Source: Porticoccus sp963974675
GTDB lineage: Bacteria; Pseudomonadota; Gammaproteobacteria; Pseudomonadales; Porticoccaceae
Assembly: GCA_963974675.1 (NCBI GenBank)
Contig: CAXBDQ010000008.1
Span: forward strand, 33,588-97,587
Direction of reading: 5' to 3'
DNA: 64,000 nt
Shown here: in pieces, positions 56,584-63,700 of the stretch
How positions within the stretch are numbered: the stretch's first letter is position 1
Layout: every line of letters starts with the position of its first letter
Translations under genes and position numbers: made by a program
The notes under the pieces: model-generated
The model's database searches: none
What the model was told of the DNA's origin: nothing
What the model saw: only the letters and a program-made list of their open reading frames with translations

Positions 56584-56859
56584 TTATAAAATCATTGATT
56601 TGTTACAAGAAGCACATCTGGCCTGCTTATCATCATATTTTTTGCCTAAACCTACACCCAATAAGGCACAAGCACTCCCACCCACTAGAGTTGCGGGTAT
56701 TGCAATTGGTGCTCCTACTATTGCCCCAGCTAGACCAAGGCCACTTGCAAGGTATAAACCAAAACCGCCGCCAGCAACAGCGCCAACCCACCGACCTTTA
56801 AAAGCGCGATTAAATGTTACTTTGGCCGAGCAATGAGGGCAGCTTTTCTGTTCTTTCAT
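56584..56859 (-). CDS. Split zinc-ribbon membrane-hairpin protein
   Basis: A 91-residue protein with C7-x2-C10 (SCPHCSAK) at the N-terminus and C82-x2-C85 (RCASCNKS) at the C-terminus. Between them lies a Gly/Ala-rich hydrophobic stretch, residues 24-72, that can make two membrane spans with a glycine-zipper spacing (GxxxG-like). The four cysteines could form one zinc ribbon whose halves are brought together by the hairpin. Single gene on the minus strand. Function unknown. Confidence 0.65.
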   Translation of the reverse strand: MKEQKSCPHCSAKVTFNRAFKGRWVGAVAGGGFGLYLASGLGLAGAIVGAPIAIPATLVGGSACALLGVGLGKKYDDKQARCASCNKSMIL

Positions 56860-57007
56860 TTTAAAATCCTTCTCGTTACATATACTGTATTCATAAATCT
56901 TAAATTGTTAACCCTACGTGGTAAACAGCACCCCTTAATGCTCTGGACTACAATAGTGGGGATGCTGGCGCATTTTGATAATCTTTCCATACTATCGAGG
57001 TTAAAAA

Positions 57008-57142
57008 ATGGGGAATATAGGGCCGAGGAAGCTGAAAGTAAGGCCGGAAGTAGCCAAGGCAATAGTGCGGGAGCTGGAAAAGAATCCGCCAACGCCAAAC
57101 AAACAACCGAAACCAGTGGAGAAAGACCTCCGCCGGAAATAA
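57008..57142 (+). CDS. Hypothetical basic 44-aa protein
   Basis: ATG 57008, with CGAGG 8 nt upstream, opens 44 codons: MGNIGPRKLKVRPEVAKAIV, then RELEKNPPTPNKQPKPVEKD and a basic end. The K/R/P-rich composition with one helix is protein-like. A longer frame on the same strand (56833-57336) and one on the other strand (56856-57257) overlap it but have unnatural composition. It is convergent with the gene at 57157-57411. Confidence 0.4.
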   Translation: MGNIGPRKLKVRPEVAKAIVRELEKNPPTPNKQPKPVEKDLRRK

Positions 57143-57156
57143 CTAAAACAACAGAT

Positions 57157-57411
57157 TCAGGAATCGCTCTTTTTAGTCTCGACGACAATGCTTCCATCGC
57201 TGAATCGACTACTGCCATCACTGAGCAAGATGCAAGTCGTGTCATTAATGGGATCACCCGCGACTGGGTTAGTGGGAAAGATAGGATCTCTCTTGCGAGG
57301 GCGCTTACTTTTCTCCCTAATGAGATAAAAGCCTAGGACTGACACCAAAACACCAAGGGGAAGGTGTAGAAAATATTCCATCATCTGTATCTCCCGCATC
57401 ATTCTAGACAA
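57157..57411 (-). CDS. Hypothetical small membrane protein
   Basis: An 84-residue protein with an N-terminal membrane helix (about residues 12-30, FLHLPLGVLVSVLGFYLI), a basic linker (REKSKRPRKRDP) and a short polar tail (DTTCILLSDGSSRFSDG). The hydrophobic helix followed by positive residues is plausible for an N-out single-span protein. The first methionine may lie at any of three in-frame ATGs. No family is recognised. Confidence 0.45.
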   Translation of the reverse strand: MSRMMREIQMMEYFLHLPLGVLVSVLGFYLIREKSKRPRKRDPIFPTNPVAGDPINDTTCILLSDGSSRFSDGSIVVETKKSDS

Positions 57412-57655
57412 GTAGTGTTACAAGTATCTGGTTAAATTAAAATGAGCAAATAAAACTTATTATTTGTGATCATCTATGCTCCGATACAACTTACCAATTC
57501 TTACCATTTTAAAGCGTCTTACTGATCAATTAAGTCCCGTTTGTCAGCAATTTCTATATCAAATTTTGTCTATTTCTATCTACAAATGAAGATTAAAACA
57601 CCATGTTTTCCCAACCCCAAGACCTGTGTAGAGGTTATATATAAATGAGCCTAGG

Positions 57656-57690
57656 CCTTAGAACAGAAGCCAGCGGTTTCTGTTCTAAGG
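57656..57690. repeat. 13-bp perfect hairpin
   Basis: CCTTAGAACAGAA (57656-57668) and TTCTGTTCTAAGG (57678-57690) are perfect inverted arms; the stem extends inward by G-U and G-C pairs to about 16 bp with a 3-nt loop. No T-run follows on either strand, so it is not a standard terminator. It could be a protein site, a recombination site or the remnant of an element. Confidence 0.7.
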
Positions 57691-57832
57691 GAAAAGGATT
57701 ATTAACTATTTGATTTTAAAGAGTGTTGATCTATGATCGGTGGCCATGGATTGGAAAAAAAGCAGGATTAGGCTTCTTTTGCCAAAAGATAGAATCCCCT
57801 ATTTTCTTTAACCCATTATAAATAAACAAGCA

Positions 57833-57897
57833 TAGCCTTGGCTTAAAATCGTTTGTCCCAAGATAAGGGGACAAAAGCGATATAAGGCCATAGGCTT
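57833..57897. repeat. 64-nt imperfect palindrome before the IS-side frame
   Basis: TTTGTCCC (57852-57859) and GGGACAAA (57868-57875) form a perfect core stem, ATCG/CGAT flank it, and AGCC...TGGC...TTA pairs with TAAGGCCATAGGCT on the outside with bulges. Such a long structured palindrome could be a single-strand initiation or transfer site or a regulatory RNA; function is inferred only from shape. Confidence 0.6.
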
Positions 57898-58116
57898 TTG
57901 AATAAGCTGTTACTGTCCGAGCTAGTTGGTAAGGCTATATATGGCTACTCCACAGGGTGGCAGAACGTCACAGATGATTTAGAAACACATGCCGTAATAC
58001 AAATGACCGTAATCGTTCAAACAGAAGTGTACCTAGCAAAATACTATAACAAGGAAAAATCGCCCTGTGGGCTGGACGGGCTAATACACACCTTTGCTTG
58101 CGGCGTTATGACTCCG

Positions 58117-58141
58117 TGTTACCCACAATCAGTAGACACTC
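58117..58141 (+). repeat. IS3 left terminal inverted repeat
   Basis: Begins TGTTACCCACAA and ends TAGACACTC, reverse-complement matching the right end at 59352-59376. One outer base (G58116/C59377) would also pair, leaving the exact boundary uncertain by 1 bp. Confidence 0.88.
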
Positions 58142-58176
58142 TGTATAGTTATATTCATCTATATGGAGGTGCTGAT

Positions 58177-58485
58177 ATGGCACGTAAAAAAACACAAGCT
58201 TATACTGAAGAATTCCGTCGAGAAGCGGTTAAACGATCAGAGAAACAGGGTGTTACACAAGCACAAGTCGCCAAGGAACTCGGCATTAGTGCTCAGCAAA
58301 TCGCCAACTGGAAACGCCAGTTTACTCGGCTTTCAGATAAGCAATTTAATTCTGCTGAGGGTGTTGATTACTCGAAAAAAGAGAGTGAAGAAGTTCGTCG
58401 TTTAAAGCGAGAGAATAAACGATTAGAAGAGGAGCTGGCTTTCCTAAAAAAGGCAGCGGCGTACTTCGCGAGCAACCAAGAGTGA
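58177..58485 (+). CDS. IS3-family OrfA (transposase helix-turn-helix subunit)
   Basis: A 102-residue protein: helix-turn-helix (TQAQVAKELGISAQQIANWK, about residues 27-46) and a C-terminal leucine zipper (EVRRLKRENKRLEEELAFLKK). ATG at 58177 follows GGAGG; a frame from 57898 runs into it but crosses the IS end. The heptamer A-AAA-AAG at 58446-58452 is in the correct phase (CTA AAA AAG) for -1 frameshifting into orfB. Its TGA overlaps the orfB GTG. Confidence 0.93.
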   Translation: MARKKTQAYTEEFRREAVKRSEKQGVTQAQVAKELGISAQQIANWKRQFTRLSDKQFNSAEGVDYSKKESEEVRRLKRENKRLEEELAFLKKAAAYFASNQE

Positions 58486-59348
58486 AGTACGCATTGATGG
58501 CGGAATACTCAAGACACTGTCCGGTTGCTTTGATGTGTCGAGTCCTCGCGGTATCACGAAGCGGTTATTATCGCTGGCTGAAGGGTTTCGTTAGTCGTCG
58601 AGAGCAGCGTCGTGTTGATCTAGAGGTGCTTGTTCGAGAAACCTATGAAGCGTTTGAAGCAGCTTACGGTGCACCACGCATCACCAAAGAGTTGAATGAA
58701 TTGGGTTGCCCTTGCTCCGTCAATTACATTGCTCAAATCATGTCGGCTCAAGGGATTAAAGCCAGGAATGGAAAGGGTTTTAAATACTCTCGGCACAGCC
58801 TTACGATGCTGAACGTCTCCGACAATCTACTTTGGCGAGACTTCAACGCCAGTAAGCCCAATGAAAAGTGGACAACCGACATTACCTATATTTGGGTCAA
58901 AGATCGCTGGTTATACTTGGCGACGGTGATGGATTTGTTCTCACGTCGTATTGTGGGTTGGTGCTTGGATACCTCCATGACCGAAGCCTTAATCACGGAA
59001 GCGATGGAGATGGCACTGAGTCGTAGAGAAACCACGCCGGGGCTGATTGTCCATTCCGATCGTGGCACTCAATACCGCTCACAAGGCTATATTGATTATC
59101 TGACATCGAAAGGGTGTCGATTGAGCATGAGTCGCAAAGGAAACTGCTGGGACAATGCGCCAATGGAATCCTTTTTTAGTCGCCTTAAAGTTGAGCTAAT
59201 TTATGCAAAGAACTTCAGCTCGATTGAAGAAGCTAAATCCGGTATCTTTGCTTACATTGAAATTTTTTATAATCGCAAGAGAAGGCATTCTGCAAACGAC
59301 GATATGAGTCCCGTCGCGTTTGAGGAAAAAGCAGCGTTGGCTGCATAG
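58482..59348 (+). CDS. IS3-family OrfB (DDE transposase)
   Basis: A 288-residue catalytic half with an rve integrase core. The DDE triad is D133 (TTDITYIW), D193 (VHSDRGTQY) and E229 (NCWDNAPMES), with the classical 35 residues between the second Asp and the Glu. The frame is open from the slippage heptamer in orfA, so the OrfAB fusion can be made; a free GTG start at 58482 is also possible. It ends 3 bp before the right inverted repeat. Confidence 0.95.
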   Translation: MKYALMAEYSRHCPVALMCRVLAVSRSGYYRWLKGFVSRREQRRVDLEVLVRETYEAFEAAYGAPRITKELNELGCPCSVNYIAQIMSAQGIKARNGKGFKYSRHSLTMLNVSDNLLWRDFNASKPNEKWTTDITYIWVKDRWLYLATVMDLFSRRIVGWCLDTSMTEALITEAMEMALSRRETTPGLIVHSDRGTQYRSQGYIDYLTSKGCRLSMSRKGNCWDNAPMESFFSRLKVELIYAKNFSSIEEAKSGIFAYIEIFYNRKRRHSANDDMSPVAFEEKAALAA

Positions 59349-59351
59349 TGA

Positions 59352-59376
59352 GAGTGTCTATTTTTTGTGGGGAACA
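59352..59376 (+). repeat. IS3 right terminal inverted repeat
   Basis: GAGTGTCTATTTTTTG...GGGAACA, reverse complement of the left end with five mismatches. The following bases (CCAGACTT) belong to the host element. Confidence 0.88.
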
Positions 59377-59405
59377 CCAGACTTCAAAAAAGAGAAACAC
59401 TTACG

Positions 59406-59822
59406 ATGAATAAAAATTTATGGATAGCATTTTTGTTACTAATTTCTGGATCTGTACAAGCGGGAGAGATAGTTCTAGATGTTCCAGCCTTGGTAGGAAA
59501 AAGTAAAGCTGATGTTTCTAAAATTCTTGGCGGGCCTATATCTTGTGGTTCATCAAAATATGGTGAAAAGTGTCAATTTAAAAAAGCAGAAACTGAAATT
59601 GTATTTATCAAAGGGAAAGCTGACTGGGTAACAGTCGAAGGCATAGATGACAAACCATTTTCTGATGCAACAATACAACTACTTGGTTTCAAGGCTCAAA
59701 AACCATCTTTCAGTAATTCATTTTCAAAGCGGTGGGAGCCATTACAAGGTTTAATATCAGTGTCCCTCTTTAAAGGCAGTAGCAGCTCAGATTATGCTTA
59801 CATCAAAGCGTACACTAAGTAG
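59406..59822 (+). CDS. Hypothetical exported protein
   Basis: A 138-residue protein with a signal peptide (MNKNLWIAFLLLISGSVQAGE, cleavage probably after QAG or VQA near residue 19). The mature part is Lys/Ser-rich with two cysteines (about 47 and 55) that could form a disulfide. The frame upstream extends into the IS end, so ATG 59406 is taken as start. No family recognised. It is a cargo gene beside the channel, 34 bp upstream of it. Confidence 0.6.
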   Translation: MNKNLWIAFLLLISGSVQAGEIVLDVPALVGKSKADVSKILGGPISCGSSKYGEKCQFKKAETEIVFIKGKADWVTVEGIDDKPFSDATIQLLGFKAQKPSFSNSFSKRWEPLQGLISVSLFKGSSSSDYAYIKAYTK

Positions 59823-59856
59823 TACTAATCATAACAAACGTAATTAGGCCGAATCA

Positions 59857-60576
59857 TTGATCAATATAGAAAGAATTAAAAAAGTCATAGAAGATACAGA
59901 AAGTTTCTCTGGAAAAGCTTTTGATTTAACAATTCAGTTTCTAATAATTGTATCACTTGTAACTTTTACTATTGACACACTTCCTGATTTATCCAGCGAA
60001 TCCAAAGAACTATTGCGATATATTGAGGTGTTTACAGTCACAATATTTACTATTGAATATATCTTACGAATAATAGTTTCTAGAAAGAAAAGAAAATTCA
60101 TTTTCAGCTTTTACGGGTTGGTAGACTTATTAGCAATCCTTCCATTTTATATATCTTCTGGTTTAGATCTTCGTGCGGTCAGGGTATTTAGACTTTTTCG
60201 TCTAGTCAGAATTTTAAAACTATTTAGATACAACCAAGCAATAAAAAGATTTCATAGAGCATTTGTTATAGCGAAGGAAGAGCTTATATTGTTTTGGTTT
60301 GTAGCAATCATTATGCTCTATTTATCTGCTGTTGGAATTTACTATTTTGAAAATGTGGCTCAACCAGGTCAGTTTAAATCAGTAATCCATAGTCTTTGGT
60401 GGGCTGTTACGACTTTAACTACTGTTGGTTACGGGGATATGTTTCCAGTTACGACGGGTGGTAAGTTTTTTACCTTCTTTGTTCTTATGATTGGCCTCGG
60501 TATTGTTGCTGTGCCTACAGGACTAATTGCTTCGGCTCTTTCACAGGCCCGTGAAGAAGAGCAAGTACAACAATAG
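59857..60576 (+). CDS. Voltage-gated potassium channel (Kv-like, six-helix)
   Basis: A 239-residue ion channel subunit. Six hydrophobic segments are present. S4 carries Arg or Lys at every third position from R106 to R124 (R106, R109, R112, R115, R118, K121, R124), and the selectivity filter TTVGYGD is at 188-194 before the last helix. Prokaryotic Kv-type proteins form tetramers selective for K+. The start is TTG at 59857 with only a weak AGG upstream. A 15-bp duplication at its 3' end repeats the stop codon. Cargo of the element, probable partner unknown. Confidence 0.93.
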   Translation: MINIERIKKVIEDTESFSGKAFDLTIQFLIIVSLVTFTIDTLPDLSSESKELLRYIEVFTVTIFTIEYILRIIVSRKKRKFIFSFYGLVDLLAILPFYISSGLDLRAVRVFRLFRLVRILKLFRYNQAIKRFHRAFVIAKEELILFWFVAIIMLYLSAVGIYYFENVAQPGQFKSVIHSLWWAVTTLTTVGYGDMFPVTTGGKFFTFFVLMIGLGIVAVPTGLIASALSQAREEEQVQQ

Positions 60577-60589
60577 CAAGTACAACAAT
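60560..60589 (+). repeat. 15-bp tandem duplication over the channel stop codon
   Basis: AGCAAGTACAACAAT occurs twice exactly (60560-60574 and 60575-60589). The first copy includes the last codons and the first base of the stop; the second repeats a QVQQ-stop reading. It is a recent slippage duplication that leaves the protein length unchanged. Confidence 0.85.
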
Positions 60590-60731
60590 AGAAAAAGTGA
60601 GTGGGCCTAATGAGAGCTAAAAATGCTCTATAATCCAATATCACATGACTCTCAGTTCGAGAGAGGACGAGGGATAAAGCGCCGCACCTCTATACCAAAA
60701 CTATAGTTCTTAAAATGGAATGTGAGAAGAA

Positions 60732-63700
60732 ATGGAACCACAACTAAAGATTAAAGCTGAGCACCTGCCCACTTTTTCATTAGCTGCACAGCAAAATGCT
60801 TATCCGCTATTTCGGAGTTTAAGTTTACATTACCCATTTTTAGATAATGAGTTATCAGAAACCCAAAGGCCTCTGAGCCGTCTTGTTGTCAAATTAGCTT
60901 CTGATCCTGAAATCTTTTTTCCTGAAGAGTGGCCAATTGACGAAATTCGTCCTGGTCAGGTCATTTCTTTGCAGCTGCGGCCCCTGAATGTACCGCATGA
61001 CCTCCTCTTCAATCTGACTGAAGAAATTAAAGTATCGATCATCCTAAAGGTCTACTCGCTTGATGACCCAGAAGAAGTACTTGCGGCAAGAGATATCTCA
61101 ATAGCAGTGCTTCCTGCCAACTTTTGGGGTGGGGAGAGTCGACAGCCCGACCTCTTGGCAGCCTTTGTAAAACCCAATGGTGTTTATGTCGAATCTCTAG
61201 TGCGGCAAGTTACTGAAGTTCTGGATAAAGGCGGTCATGGAAGGAGCGCCGATGGTTATCAATCAAATACACGGGAAAAGCCGTATTTGATGGCTGCGGC
61301 GCTGTGGAATGTTATTTTTGCTCAAAACTTAGCTTATGTCTCTCCTCCTCAAGGTTTTGCTAGGGTAGGGCAGCGGATTCGATTAGCAGCGGATATAAGC
61401 GCATCAAAGATAAGTGCCTGTCTTGATACATCCGTCCTGTTTGCCAGCTGTATTGAGTTAATGGGCCTCAATCCGGTAATTGCTTTAAGCAAAGAGCACG
61501 CATTTGTCGGTGTTTGGTTGATTGATGAGCGTTTTCCTGTCCTGACCAATGACGATCCTATGGATCTAAGAAAACGAGTTGATGCTCGTGATCTAGTGCT
61601 ATTTGAAAGTACCTTGGTCACAAATGACGCACCAGTAACCTTTGAACAATCCAAGGCACATGCTCGCGACTTGATTAGCGAAGATAAGGAAGATGATTTT
61701 GTCTTTGTAATCGATATAAAACAAGCCAGAGCTCGTAAGATCAGGCCTATATTTACAGTAGAGGAAAAACCTGAAGAGAAGAGCTCAGATTCTAATAATG
61801 AGTTAAGTTTGCCGGTCGTTCCTCCTTTGCCACCTGTTAGAGCTGACGAACAAGTCGTTATTGAAACGCCCGATACTCGTATTGATGCTTGGCAGCGTAA
61901 GTTATTAGATCTAACCAAGAGAAATTCACTGCTGGCATTAAAAGATCGAGCTGTGGCCATTAAGCTTTATTGTCCAGATATTGGCTCTATGGAAGATAGT
62001 TTGGCAGATGGTGCTTCGTTTAGATTCTTGTCAGCAGAAGAGAGCCCTTTGAATGATAGTGAACGGAGTGAAGAAACTTTTAGGTTGCAGGCCGGTTCAG
62101 ATATTCATAAAGAGTACGCGCTAGAGCAGTTAAACAAGAACGTACTTCTGGCGAATATGCCCAGAAAGAAACTTGATCAAAATGCAATTAATTTATTACG
62201 GAAGGCCAAAAATGATCTAGAGGAAGGTGGGTCGAATACGTTATATCTCGCTCTTGGAATGCTACGTTGGAAGGAAAACCCTGAAGATGATCGTTCCTAT
62301 CGTGCTCCTCTGATATTAATCCCCGCAGAACTAACCAGAAGTAGTGCTAGGGCTCCTATCAAAGTGCGTCAACTGCCTGATGAGGCGCCTATTTTTAATA
62401 TGACGTTGATTGAGTTTTTATACACTGAGCACAGTATTGATCTTAATCAGTTTCGAGAGTCCTTACCCGAAGACGAGTCGGGTGTTGATGTGCATCTGAT
62501 CTGGAGTACTGTTCGAGCCGCGATTGCGGAACAGCCCGGTTTTGAAGTGGTAGAAGACTTAGTTCTCGCATCATTCTCCTTTGCCAAATATTTAATGTGG
62601 AAAGATCTCAAAGACCGCATGGGTGATTTAAAGGAAAACCCTTTTGTTAAGCATTTGGTTGATAATCCTCAGGATGCATATGTCCAGGATGCCAGCTTCG
62701 TTTTGCGTGATGAGGTTGATGAAAAGATTGATCCTGAAAAAGTTTTCACACCGCTGAATTGTGATAGCTCTCAGTTAGTAGCTGTAGAAGCTTCAGGGAG
62801 GCCGCAAGACTTTGTATTAGAAGGTCCGCCAGGTACAGGAAAATCAGAAACAATTGCAAATATCATTTGCCATAACATGGCTCTCGGAAGGAAAGTGCTT
62901 TTTGTAGCTGAGAAAATGGCGGCGCTTCATGTGGTTTATCGACGCATGGAAAAAGTTGGTCTCGATCACTTGTGCTTAGAGCTACACAGTAATAAGGCAA
63001 ACAAGAAGGCTGTTCTTGAGCAGCTTCGAGTTGCAACTGATAGGCGCGATGAGGCGAAGAGTGATGGATGGATTGAGTCAGTACGAAAATTAAAAGACAA
63101 GCGAGATCGCCTTAATAGTTTTGTGCAAGCCCTTCACAAAAAATCTGTTTTTGGCTTATCAGCGCGTGATGCTATAGCGCGTGATGTACTCTATCAAGGT
63201 AAGCACTCTTTGGCTATCACGTGGCCATTAGGTTTCGAGTCGGCTCCTGTTAATTCCTCTGATCGACTGGATGAGATGCTTGAGGCTGTTAAGATGGCAG
63301 CACTAGCATACAACGATATATCCCACCTGAACTCTGTCCAATTTAGCATTATTAAGGCTAGAAGTTGGTCTAATGCCTGGCAAAGCCAAGTTGTTGATTG
63401 TTTAGCCCGTTATAAATCAGCTCTTAATGACCTCTATCCTAGCGCTGCAATACTCGCATCCAACTTCAATGTTGAATTGAATGAAAATACTCTAGCTAAT
63501 GTGGCGCGTGTAAACGCTTTGGCAGGATTGATAGATTCAGCTGAATCTAACCCCTTAAGTTACCTTGTTGCCAAGGGCGCGAAGGGTTTGATTGAAAGTC
63601 TAGATAAATTGAGTGATAAAAAACGGGAGTTTGATCAGACGCTTAATAATGTAGGACATAATATTTCACCAGAGATTCTAGAAAATAGCCCGATTTCTGA

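Larger units (their letters stand above)
57412..58116. other. Gap with two large hairpins and an open frame before the IS
   Basis: No recognised gene. There is a 13-bp perfect hairpin at 57656-57690 and a 64-nt imperfect palindrome at 57833-57897. From a TTG at 57898 a frame stays open through the left end of the IS (to 58176). Its 73 codons before the IS have an ordinary composition but no family. It may be part of a gene cut by the IS insertion. Confidence 0.45.
58117..59376 (+). mobile_element. Complete IS3-family insertion sequence (1260 bp)
   Basis: Terminal inverted repeats of 25 bp bound orfA and orfB: left TGTTACCCACAATCAG... at 58117-58141 and right at 59352-59376, matching at 20 of 25 positions (one difference near the tip, a 4-base block in the middle). 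The element begins TG and ends CA, as IS3 members do. The 3-bp flanks are CCG and CCA, so no exact target duplication remains. orfA carries a programmed frameshift signal, so a fused OrfAB transposase is expected. All catalytic residues are intact; the copy looks functional. Confidence 0.93.

Noticed and set aside
56856..57257. Minus-strand frame of 133 codons
   Set aside because: Overlaps the two more plausible small genes and shows no domain; composition follows the complementary strand.
56833..57336. Plus-strand frame of 167 codons
   Set aside because: Its middle is Ser/Ala/Glu-biased, consistent with an out-of-frame shadow of the 44-codon frame at 57008 and the opposite of the minus-strand membrane protein; no ribosome-binding site was seen.
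58044..58110. Integron attC-like site (TATAAC ... GCGTTATG)
   Set aside because: The end boxes pair, but they do not fit the RYYYAAC/GTTRRRY consensus, and no integron integrase or second site is near.
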